Assembly (NCBI GenBank): GCA_024244665.1
Contig: JAAEOI010000336.1
Location: 1 to 12,505 of the forward strand
Origin: Bacteroidota bacterium
GTDB lineage: Bacteria; Bacteroidota; Bacteroidia; Bacteroidales; GCA-2748055
Direction of reading: 5' to 3'
Length of the DNA stretch: 12,505 nucleotides
Shown: one piece after another, positions 6,407 through 12,505 of the stretch
Numbering within the stretch: the stretch's first letter is position 1
How the letters are laid out: every line of letters begins with the position of its first letter
Made by a program: the position numbers and the translations under genes
Notes under the pieces: generated by a model
What the model saw: only the letters and a program-made list of their open reading frames with translations
What the model was told of the DNA's origin: nothing
Databases searched by the model: none

Positions 6407-7732
6407 ATGTCATCAGCTATCCAATTTCCCAACCAACCCCTTGCCGATCGCCTTCGTCCGGGATCGCTTGATGACTTTATCGGACAGAAGCACCTGGTAG
6501 GTCCCGATGCTGTTATACGGAAGATGGTGCTCTCAGGTTCCCTTAGTTCATTTATTTTATGGGGGCCACCCGGAGTGGGCAAGACTACGCTTGCCACCAT
6601 TATATCCAAACAGCTGGACCGCCCCTTCTACGGCCTCAGTGCTGTACAGTCGGGTGTGAAGGATGTTAGGGAGACCATCGAAAAGGCCAGAAAGAATCAA
6701 TTTTTCAACAAACCCAACCCGGTCCTTTTTATCGATGAAATTCACCGCTTCAGTAAATCGCAGCAGGACTCCCTCCTGGGGGCTGTGGAGCAGGGAGTGA
6801 TTACGCTGATTGGTGCCACAACTGAAAATCCTTCATTTGAGGTAATATCTCCCCTGCTCTCTCGCTGCCAGGTTTATATCCTGAACGGGTTATCAGAGAG
6901 TGACCTGGTGGAGATGCTCCAGCGGGCGCTGAAGAAGGATCTCCATCTGAAGAAGCTGAATATTGAGATTGAGGAGCATGAGGCGATGCTGCACTATTCA
7001 GGGGGTGATGCACGTAAACTGCTCAATACACTGGAGCTGGTCGTTAAATCAGAAGCGTCTGGGGAAGGGTTTACGCCTGAGGACCCAATTCTTATCAGCA
7101 ATCAGATGGTCAAGGAGCGGCTGCAGGAGAACATGGCCATCTACGACAAAAACGGGGAGATGCATTACGACATCATCTCGGCCTTTATAAAGTCGGTGAG
7201 GGGAAGTGATCCCGACGCAGCAGTATACTGGCTGGCGAGGATGCTCGAGGGTGGTGAGGATATAAAATTTATTGCAAGGAGGCTTGTTATCCTCGCTTCG
7301 GAGGATATCGGACTGGCAAATCCCAACGCACTTTTGATGGCCACCAACTGCTTCCAGGCTGTGCATATGATTGGTATGCCCGAGGCAAGAATCATTCTTT
7401 CGGAAACAACCATCTACCTGGCCGCATCGGCCAAAAGTAATTCGGCCTATATGGCCATCAACATGGCCATGGAGCTGGTAAGAAATACCGGCAACCTGCC
7501 TGTTCCCCTACACCTGAGGAATGCTCCCACCAAGTTGATGAAGGAGATCGGGTACGGAAAAGATTATAAATATGCCCATAGCTACGAAGATCATTTCGTA
7601 AAGGATCATTATCTTCCTGAAGAGCTAAAGAATCAACAGTTTTTTACTCCCGGGGAGAATCCTCGGGAGGTGGAGATGAAGAAGCATCTTGAGCGGTTGT
7701 GGAAAACCATGAAAACCTATGGAGAAGAGTAA
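6407..7732 (+). CDS. rarA: Replication-associated recombination protein A (RarA/MgsA), AAA+ ATPase
   Basis: A 441-residue AAA+ ATPase of the RarA/MgsA/WRNIP1 family, related to the clamp-loader ATPases and acting at stalled or gapped replication forks in the cytosol. Visible motifs: [19 protein letters not shown] (N-terminal family signature, 12-30), Walker [10 protein letters not shown] (53-61), Walker B LFIDEIH (107-113), sensor 1 [11 protein letters not shown] (136-146), arginine finger in LLSRC (150-154), and the C-terminal tetramerisation region with [18 protein letters not shown] and the EDIGLANP motif. Length is normal for the family. It is first in a plus-strand operon; its last 14 nt overlap the start of kdsA in another frame, implying coupled translation. 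The pairing with LPS synthesis has no obvious functional logic. Identification is secure. Confidence 0.97.
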   Translation: MSSAIQFPNQPLADRLRPGSLDDFIGQKHLVGPDAVIRKMVLSGSLSSFILWGPPGVGKTTLATIISKQLDRPFYGLSAVQSGVKDVRETIEKARKNQFFNKPNPVLFIDEIHRFSKSQQDSLLGAVEQGVITLIGATTENPSFEVISPLLSRCQVYILNGLSESDLVEMLQRALKKDLHLKKLNIEIEEHEAMLHYSGGDARKLLNTLELVVKSEASGEGFTPEDPILISNQMVKERLQENMAIYDKNGEMHYDIISAFIKSVRGSDPDAAVYWLARMLEGGEDIKFIARRLVILASEDIGLANPNALLMATNCFQAVHMIGMPEARIILSETTIYLAASAKSNSAYMAINMAMELVRNTGNLPVPLHLRNAPTKLMKEIGYGKDYKYAHSYEDHFVKDHYLPEELKNQQFFTPGENPREVEMKKHLERLWKTMKTYGEE

Positions 7733-8576
7733 GAAAAAGCTATTAACAGACTTTATTCCAACAATTGAACATAGTGAAGGGGATCCTTTGCTACTCCTGG
7801 CAGGTCCATGTGTGGTTGAAGGAAGGGACATGGTAATGGGTATTGCTGAGACCATCACCCGATTGAGTGAGCATTACAATCTCCCATACGTATTCAAGGC
7901 CTCATACAGGAAGGCAAACCGGTCACGACTCGACTCCTTTACGGGGATTGGTGACGAGGAGGCACTTAAAATCCTTGACGAGGTAAGAAGCACCTTTGGA
8001 GTCCCGGTGATCACTGATGTACACACTCCCGAAGAGGCGGTAATGGCCGCAGAATATGTGGATGTACTGCAGATTCCGGCTTTTCTTTGCCGGCAGACCG
8101 ACCTGCTGTTGGCCTGTGCCAATACCGGGAAGACCGTTTCAGTGAAGAAGGGGCAGTTCCTCTCGCCAGGTGCCATGCAGTTTGCCATTGATAAGATCAC
8201 CAGCTCGGGTAACAGGAAAGTCATGATCACCGAAAGGGGTACCACTTTTGGATACCAGGACCTGGTGGTGGATTTCCGGGGAATCCCGGTCATGCAGCAG
8301 ATGGGTGTACCGGTAATCCTGGATGTTACGCACTCTCTACAGCAACCCAACCAGCAGTCAGGCGTAACCGGTGGAACCCCGCAGCTAATTGAACACATGG
8401 CTCGTACGGGTGTGGCCGCAGGTGTGGACGGGATCTTCCTGGAGACCCATCCCGAACCCACAAAGGCGCTTTCCGATGGAGCCAACATGCTGCCCCTGGT
8501 CAATCTGGAGCCTTTGATTGAGCAGATGCTCAGACTGAGGGAAATTACAGTCGGACTAAATCAGGAAATTATTTAA
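7719..8576 (+). CDS. kdsA: 3-deoxy-8-phosphooctulonate synthase (KDO-8-P synthase)
   Basis: A 285-residue TIM-barrel enzyme condensing phosphoenolpyruvate with arabinose-5-phosphate to KDO-8-phosphate, a step in making the LPS inner-core sugar KDO. Family motifs: AGPCVVEG (28-35), YVFKASYRKANRS (57-69), VITDVHTPEE (98-106), DVLQIPAFLCRQTDLL (115-130), VKKGQFLSPG (142-151), ERGTTFGYQDLVVDFR (172-187), DVTHSLQQP (202-210) and FLETHPEP (240-247). C31, H205, E242 and D253 match the four metal ligands of metal-dependent KDO8P synthases; E. coli KdsA, which is metal-independent, has Asn at the Cys position. This points to a metal-dependent enzyme. The start overlaps the end of rarA by 14 nt. The conserved KANRS and FGYQDLVVD motifs argue against a DAHP synthase. 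Confidence 0.96.
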   Translation: MEKSKKKLLTDFIPTIEHSEGDPLLLLAGPCVVEGRDMVMGIAETITRLSEHYNLPYVFKASYRKANRSRLDSFTGIGDEEALKILDEVRSTFGVPVITDVHTPEEAVMAAEYVDVLQIPAFLCRQTDLLLACANTGKTVSVKKGQFLSPGAMQFAIDKITSSGNRKVMITERGTTFGYQDLVVDFRGIPVMQQMGVPVILDVTHSLQQPNQQSGVTGGTPQLIEHMARTGVAAGVDGIFLETHPEPTKALSDGANMLPLVNLEPLIEQMLRLREITVGLNQEII

Positions 8577-8586
8577 AATCGTTTCA

Positions 8587-9300
8587 ATGCAAAGAATATT
8601 TTTATCCCTTCTGGCTTGCTACTTCTTATGCACGGTATCTGCCCAGGATCTCTCCTCAATTCTGGAGGCCCACTATGAGGCTGCGGCTCAGGCTAAGATG
8701 CAAAAAATAGAGACCATGATTACCACTGGCATCAGCACCATTGCCATGACCAGTTTCGAGTCGGCCTATAAAATTTACCAGTCAAGACCTGATAAACTCA
8801 GGGTGGAGGGAGATTTCCAGGGATCAAAAATGGTTCAGACCTTCAACGGGGATAGCGCCTGGAAATATGCACCAACCATGGGTGTTCCCGTCCCTGCTCA
8901 GGTTAGCGGTGAGGAGAAAAAGAACCTTCTCAAACAGGTTCAGTTTGAAAACCTGCTTTGGAACTATAAAGAAAGAGGTGCAGAAATCGAGGTCGTTGAA
9001 TGCGGGGAAAATGAACCGTTTCATCTGCTCTTTACCAATGCTGACAAAGAGGTGCAGCATTTCTTTATAGATCGGGAGAGTCACCTGATCAGCTCTATCA
9101 AAACCACACAGAAGTTGAGTGGATCGGAGGCTGAAATCGAGGTTTTTATGGAAGAATACATAAAGGTGAAAGGAATACCCATAGCCCACCGTATGATCAC
9201 CAGGATGAATGGTCAGGTGGTAAGTGCTCTGGATATCCTGAAGGTTGAGATGAACCGTAGAATAGCCTCATCACTCTTCGAAAAGCCCCCCACCGACTAG
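8587..9300 (+). CDS. LolA-like periplasmic protein
   Basis: A 237-residue protein with a signal peptide (MQRIFLSLL then a hydrophobic core, probable cut after VSA, before Q20). The mature part resembles the LolA/LolB half-barrel fold of Bacteroidota proteins often labelled outer membrane lipoprotein-sorting protein: YKIYQSRPDKLRVEGDFQG and TFNGDSAWKYAP early on, then DKEVQHFFIDRESHLISSIK, and a late segment on the parent substrate strand (KVKGIPIAHRMITRMNGQ). C11 sits too early in the hydrophobic core for a good lipobox, so it is probably soluble in the periplasm. It starts 10 nt after kdsA and is likely the last gene of the rarA operon. The link to KDO synthesis would fit an envelope role, but LolA function itself is inferred only from the fold pattern. 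Confidence 0.8.
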   Translation: MQRIFLSLLACYFLCTVSAQDLSSILEAHYEAAAQAKMQKIETMITTGISTIAMTSFESAYKIYQSRPDKLRVEGDFQGSKMVQTFNGDSAWKYAPTMGVPVPAQVSGEEKKNLLKQVQFENLLWNYKERGAEIEVVECGENEPFHLLFTNADKEVQHFFIDRESHLISSIKTTQKLSGSEAEIEVFMEEYIKVKGIPIAHRMITRMNGQVVSALDILKVEMNRRIASSLFEKPPTD

Positions 9301-9312
9301 TATCCCTGTGAA

Positions 9313-9349
9313 CAAAAAATAGAGACTGCCTTTTTGAGACAGTCTCTAT
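9313..9349 (-). terminator. Intrinsic terminator of rnpB
   Basis: ATAGAGACTG (9319-9328) pairs perfectly with CAGTCTCTAT (9340-9349), a 10-bp stem with an 11-nt loop. On the minus strand the stem is followed by a run of six T, as expected for a rho-independent terminator of the RNase P RNA. On the plus strand no T-run follows, so it is a weak end for the rarA operon arriving from the other side. Confidence 0.85.
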
Positions 9350-9353
9350 ATGA

Positions 9354-9684
9354 ATGCAGCAATTGTATAAGCCAGGTTCTGTATCCCGCCAAAGCGGAAT
9401 CCCTGTCATTTTTCTAAGCGGCCTACCCCCCGGCAGAAGCGGGTAGCTTTTATAACGCCGGTATACATGGCCTTTCAGCCCGCAGAACAAACAGCTGCAA
9501 CGGTTACCCGCTGCACTGGTGGGCTCTTACCCCACCTTCTCACCCTTACCCTTGTGAAAGGGCGGTTATTTTCTTCTTTGTTACCCTGCCCTCGCGAACG
9601 GCTGCTTTTCAACAGTGCGGCACCCTTTGCTGCCCGGACTTTCCTCTGCAGTAAAACTACAGCGACAGAGCCAACTGCTGCAAA
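9354..9684 (-). ncRNA. rnpB: RNase P RNA (catalytic RNA that matures tRNA 5' ends)
   Basis: The minus strand has the hallmarks of bacterial type A RNase P RNA. Near the 5' end is GAGGAAAGTCCGGGC (9646-9632); near the 3' end is ACAGAACCTGGCTTAT (9382-9367); and GGGTAGGCCGCTTAG lies between. The outer P1 helix is GCAGCAGTTG (9681-9672) with CAATTGCTGC (9365-9356), with one G-U pair, and it sets the ends to within a few nt. P15 appears as CCGGC (9461-9457) with GCCGG (9434-9430); its loop (9456-9435) has no GGU, the motif that in most bacteria pairs with the tRNA CCA end. It is followed by a strong terminator and preceded by an exact -7 box. Open frames crossing it are not genes. Confidence 0.97.
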
Positions 9685-9700
9685 ATTTTAAAGAACAGTA

Positions 9701-9708
9701 CAAAATTA
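9701..9708 (-). promoter_or_regulatory. -7 box of the rnpB promoter
   Basis: On the minus strand this reads TAATTTTG, an exact match to TAnnTTTG. Its position predicts a transcript start around 9688-9694, a few bases outside the P1 helix that begins the mature RNase P RNA at about 9681-9684. Confidence 0.6.
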
Positions 9709-9710
9709 GC

Positions 9711-9718
9711 TATTTTTG
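9711..9718 (+). promoter_or_regulatory. -7 box of the queA promoter
   Basis: TATTTTTG is an exact match to TAnnTTTG, 2 bp from the oppositely oriented rnpB box. It predicts a transcript start near 9723-9726 and a leader of about 12 nt before the ATG at 9737. The in-frame TTG at 9716 lies inside this box, which argues against it as the queA start. Confidence 0.6.
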
Positions 9719-9736
9719 CGGACTCGACACAGATTT

Positions 9737-10960
9737 ATGACCAGACATACAGAAATATCCATCGACAGCTACCATTACTCTCTGCCCGAAACCTCCATTG
9801 CCAAACATCCCCTTCCCCACCGGGAGGACTCACGTCTGCTGGTCTGCCACGAGGGCCGGATAGAACACCGCAGATTCCGGGATCTTCCCGGAGAGCTTCC
9901 CGGCGATAGCTGGATGGTATTCAACAATACCCGGGTGATCCAGGCCAGACTCGCCTTTCACAAAACAACCGGGGCCAGGATTGAGGTGTTCTGCTTAGAG
10001 CCGGTCGACCCTGTCGATCATCACCAGTCCTTTGAATCGATGCAGAGCTGCACATGGAGGTGCATGGTGGGCAATGCCAAGAAGTGGAAATCGGGGAACA
10101 TCTCCATGAGCGCAATGGTTGGCGGAGCGGAGGTAGTGGTGGATGCCTGCATGCTTGAGGCCGGGGAAAACAGTTTCGTGGTCCAATTTCAGTGGGATGC
10201 CCCCGCCTGTTCTTTCAGTGAAATAATTGAATCAGCCGGATCCACTCCCATACCCCCCTACCTTAACAGGTCCGCCGAGTTATTGGACCGGCAACGGTAC
10301 CAGACCATCTACAGCCGTGACCTGGGATCGGTGGCGGCACCTACGGCCGGACTCCATTTTACTGTGGGGATGATGAAGAAACTGCATGATAAGGGGATCA
10401 TGACCAGCGAACTTACCCTCCATGTGGGGGCCGGAACTTTTGTTCCGGTTAAAAAGCAGAATCCCAGGGAGCACACCATGCATGCCGAACTGGTGATGGT
10501 TTCACTGGATTTCATAGAGGATTGGTCCGCTCAGCAAACCTTGCCTCTTGCGGTGGGGACCACCTCAACCCGGAGTCTTGAAACGATCTACTGGCTGGGG
10601 GTAAAGCTGCTCACTGGAGAATCCCTCCACCCGGAAGGAACAGAATTCAGGCAATGGGACAATGAGTCGCTTCCCGATGATATATCCCTGAAGGAGAGCC
10701 TGGAGGCACTTATCAGCTATTGCAGGGAGCAAAAGCTTACCCAGCTCCGCTTCACCACGAGCCTGATGATTGTTCCTGGATACAGGTTCAGGGCTATCGG
10801 AGGACTGATCACCAATTTTCATCTGCCGGGAAGCACACTGCTGCTGCTGATCGCCGCACTGATAGGTGAGGACTGGAGAGTGGTATACCAGTCAGCTCTG
10901 GAGAACGGCTACCGTTTTTTGAGCTACGGCGACAGCTCACTGCTCCTGCCCCGTAAGTGA
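9737..10960 (+). CDS. queA: S-adenosylmethionine:tRNA ribosyltransferase-isomerase, long form
   Basis: A 407-residue QueA-family enzyme (numbered from the ATG at 9737). QueA transfers the ribosyl part of SAM to 7-aminomethyl-7-deazaguanine in tRNA to form epoxyqueuosine. Family motifs: SYHYSLPETSIAKHPL (about 10-25), REDSRLLV, NNTRVIQARL, GSVAAPTAGLHFT, LHVGAGTFVPVK, MHAELV, VGTTSTRSLE, GGLITNFHLPGSTLLLLIAAL and the terminal YRFLSYGDSSLLL. It is longer than classical QueA (about 340-350), with extra sequence before WRCMVGNAKKWKSGN and after YWLGVKLLTGES; I recall such a longer QueA-like form in Bacteroidota, often beside a normal-length copy. The start is moved from the TTG at 9716 because that lies in the promoter and the family begins near SYHYSLPE. 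It is divergent from rnpB and convergent with ltaE, with 2 nt between stops. Whether the long form makes queuosine is inference. Confidence 0.93.
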   Translation: MTRHTEISIDSYHYSLPETSIAKHPLPHREDSRLLVCHEGRIEHRRFRDLPGELPGDSWMVFNNTRVIQARLAFHKTTGARIEVFCLEPVDPVDHHQSFESMQSCTWRCMVGNAKKWKSGNISMSAMVGGAEVVVDACMLEAGENSFVVQFQWDAPACSFSEIIESAGSTPIPPYLNRSAELLDRQRYQTIYSRDLGSVAAPTAGLHFTVGMMKKLHDKGIMTSELTLHVGAGTFVPVKKQNPREHTMHAELVMVSLDFIEDWSAQQTLPLAVGTTSTRSLETIYWLGVKLLTGESLHPEGTEFRQWDNESLPDDISLKESLEALISYCREQKLTQLRFTTSLMIVPGYRFRAIGGLITNFHLPGSTLLLLIAALIGEDWRVVYQSALENGYRFLSYGDSSLLLPRK

Positions 10961-10962
10961 GT

Positions 10963-11991
10963 TTACTTCAGAAGGGAGCGCAGTTTTAAAGCAAATCCTT
11001 CAATGTCCGCTTCGGTGGTATCAAATGAGCACATCCACCTCACTTCTGAACGCTCTTCGTCCCATTCATAGAAGAAGTAGTGCTCCTGCAGCTTTGGAAT
11101 GACTTCCGGCGGAATGATGGCAAACACAGCGTTCGATTCCACCTTCTGTGTGACCTCCACATCCTGGATATCCCTCACAGCTTCATATAGTTTCCTGGCC
11201 ATCAGGTTGGCATGGAGTGCGTTTTCTTTCCACAGGTCATTTTCCAGGTATGCTCCGAACTGGGCCGAAATATAGCGCATCTTTGAGGCAAGCTGCATGC
11301 CCTGTTTACGCTGGTATTTGAAATATTTGGCCATCTGCGGATCGAAAAACACCACTGCCTCGCCATACATCATACCGTTTTTGGTCCCCCCGAATGAGAG
11401 TAGGTCCACTCCTGCACCTCCGCTCATCTCATAAAAACCAGCATCAAGTGCCACAGCGGCATTAGCGATGCGGGCACCATCCATGTGAACCATCAGGTTG
11501 TTGGCACGGGCATACCCGGTAATTTCCCGGATCTCCTCCCGGGTGTAAAGTGTTCCCAGTTCAGTAGCCTGGGTGATGGAGATCACACGGGGTTGAACAT
11601 GGTGTTCAAACCCGATGCCGTGCATCTGCTTCTTAATCTCCTCAACGGTCAGCTTTCCATCCGGAGCAGGTACCGATAGCAGCTTGCATCCGGTGAATTT
11701 TTCCGGGGCCCCGCACTCATCCACATTGATGTGTGCCGTTTCGGGACAGATGACTGCATGGTGCGACTGTGTGGCTGCCCCGAGTCCGAGCACATTGGCC
11801 GCCGTGCCATTGAAGACAAAGAAGATCTCACTCTCCTTACCGAATATCTCTTTCATACGTGCGGTGGTCTCAATGGTCACCGGGTCATCCCCATAAGCGA
11901 TGACATGTCCGCCGTTCACCGAGGCCATTGCTTCCAGTATGGCCGGATGCACTCCGGCATTGTTATCAGATGCAAATCCTCTCTTACTCAT
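10963..11991 (-). CDS. ltaE: Low-specificity L-threonine aldolase (PLP enzyme)
   Basis: A 342-residue fold-type I PLP enzyme that splits L-threonine and related beta-hydroxy amino acids to glycine and an aldehyde in the cytosol. Visible family features: FASDNNAGVHPAILEAM (6-22), AYGDDPVT (32-39), FVFNGTAANVLGL (58-70), HINVDECGAPE (87-97), HMDGAR (169-174, with D171 expected to contact the PLP ring nitrogen) and SFGGTKNG (199-206, with K204 the expected Schiff-base lysine). Length is typical of the short Bacteroidota form. The ATG lies 2 nt after the stop of the C69 dipeptidase gene on the same strand, so the two are likely one operon for peptide and amino-acid use. The motifs and length fit threonine aldolase better than other beta-eliminating lyases such as tyrosine phenol-lyase. 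Confidence 0.93.
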   Translation of the reverse strand: MSKRGFASDNNAGVHPAILEAMASVNGGHVIAYGDDPVTIETTARMKEIFGKESEIFFVFNGTAANVLGLGAATQSHHAVICPETAHINVDECGAPEKFTGCKLLSVPAPDGKLTVEEIKKQMHGIGFEHHVQPRVISITQATELGTLYTREEIREITGYARANNLMVHMDGARIANAAVALDAGFYEMSGGAGVDLLSFGGTKNGMMYGEAVVFFDPQMAKYFKYQRKQGMQLASKMRYISAQFGAYLENDLWKENALHANLMARKLYEAVRDIQDVEVTQKVESNAVFAIIPPEVIPKLQEHYFFYEWDEERSEVRWMCSFDTTEADIEGFALKLRSLLK

Positions 11992-11993
11992 AA

Positions 11994-12505
11994 TCAGAAT
12001 TTTTCGTCATAATTGGTCCAGAGCATATCACCCAGCTCCCAGGCTTTGTCAACAACCTTTTCGCCCCACTCCTTGGTATAACCGGTCAGGTAGCTGTTCA
12101 GCTCCGCCATATCTCTTTTTTTATTTAGCTCAAGGGCTCGTTCCTCAAAAGCATCCTGGTCCTCAAACAACTCCTTCTGCCACTGGTCCCAGACCTCGTT
12201 CACATCCCAGCGCATCTCACCCCATCGCTGGGCTGTAAGTGTTCCCAGGCGGTTAAAGGCCCACCAGGCGGATTGAGGCGAATAACCATTGGTACGCCCC
12301 GGGGTTTTGTAGGATTCAGGAAGATCACTGCCTGAGCAATAGACAGGAATGTAGATGGAGGTGGCCACGTTGTCCTGTGCCAACCAAACTACTCCTCCGA
12401 TTGCAGCGGGAAGCCACTCCCTGCACTGGATAATGGTGGCATACATGGTATACCAGCGGGCAATGGTCCGCTCACCACGCCATCCCCAGCCACCGTTGAT
12501 GCGCA
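11994..12505 (-). CDS. C69-family dipeptidase, C-terminal part (cut by right edge)
   Basis: The last 170 codons of a gene that continues beyond the window; the frame stays open to 12505, starting at RINGGWGWRGERTIARW, so the internal methionine at 12446 is not the true start. RWYTMYATIIQCREWLP, then GGVVWLAQDNVATSIYIPVY, ESYKTPGR and WWAFNRLGTLTAQRW are the C-terminal pattern of peptidase family C69 (PF03577; PepD/dipeptidase A), N-terminal-nucleophile hydrolases that cleave dipeptides. The nucleophilic cysteine is at the N-terminus and cannot be checked here. Bacteroidota members usually carry a signal peptide. The highly charged helical tail (KELFEDQDAFEERALELNKK) is normal for the family. 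It precedes ltaE by 2 nt, suggesting co-transcription. Confidence 0.88.
   Translation of the reverse strand, partial: RINGGWGWRGERTIARWYTMYATIIQCREWLPAAIGGVVWLAQDNVATSIYIPVYCSGSDLPESYKTPGRTNGYSPQSAWWAFNRLGTLTAQRWGEMRWDVNEVWDQWQKELFEDQDAFEERALELNKKRDMAELNSYLTGYTKEWGEKVVDKAWELGDMLWTNYDEKF

Noticed and set aside
7874..8503. A 209-codon minus-strand open frame
   Set aside because: It is wholly antisense to kdsA, whose motifs are continuous; the composition is that of a shadow frame.
6407..9300. rarA-kdsA-lolA-like cluster as a new functional system
   Set aside because: All three are recognisable, and two are housekeeping genes; the tight spacing indicates co-transcription only, with no sign of a dedicated system.
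9467..9691. A 74-codon plus-strand open frame between the lolA-like gene and queA
   Set aside because: It lies antisense to the RNase P RNA, whose conserved elements and P1 pairing explain the sequence.
9716..9736. TTG start for queA seven codons upstream
   Set aside because: The TTG lies inside an exact -7 promoter box, and QueA proteins begin close to the SYHYSLPE motif; the ATG at 9737 fits better.
11485..12238. Several plus-strand open frames of 64-112 codons
   Set aside because: All are antisense to ltaE or the C69 dipeptidase, both supported by conserved motifs along their length.

Overview
The window looks like ordinary chromosome of a Bacteroidota bacterium, most likely of the Bacteroidales/Marinilabiliales type. 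Three things point there: several intergenic gaps carry exact copies of the Bacteroidota -7 promoter box (TAnnTTTG), Shine-Dalgarno sequences are weak, and the gene types fit (a DUF6588-like barrel protein, a periplasmic TPR sensor kinase, the long QueA form). A KDO-8-phosphate synthase and a LolA-like protein show a Gram-negative envelope. I found no CRISPR array, phage, transposase or defence locus.

Left part (1-4815). A short AT-rich, repeat-rich gap holds a striking array of twenty 7-bp units (166-305) immediately behind the stop of a long RelA/SpoT homologue. A possible start of another minus-strand gene runs off the left edge. The RelA/SpoT gene lies 2 nt behind a gene for a periplasmic-TPR sensor histidine kinase, so the two form a minus-strand operon joining envelope sensing to (p)ppGpp synthesis. 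The hydrolase (HD) residues of the RelA/SpoT protein are mostly lost, while its synthetase residues are kept.

Middle (4816-9350). A YfcC/DcuC-family transporter is reduced to its first ~100 codons joined out of frame to its last ~30, an internal-deletion remnant. It abuts, stop to stop, a minus-strand gene for a DUF6588-like secreted or outer-membrane protein. A 47-bp divergent promoter region then starts the plus-strand operon rarA - kdsA - lolA-like (fork maintenance, LPS core sugar synthesis, possible lipoprotein handling).

Right part (9311-12505). The RNase P RNA gene is on the minus strand with a clear terminator. It is transcribed away from a long-form queA, with two -7 boxes back to back and 2 bp apart between them. 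queA converges with ltaE (threonine aldolase), which lies 2 nt behind a C69-family dipeptidase cut by the right edge; the last two probably form a small amino-acid catabolic operon.

Most of the window is well-understood housekeeping sequence. The items most worth a second look are the heptamer array, the hydrolase-dead RelA/SpoT protein coupled to a sensor kinase, the transporter deletion scar, and an RNase P RNA whose L15 loop lacks the tRNA-CCA-binding GGU.
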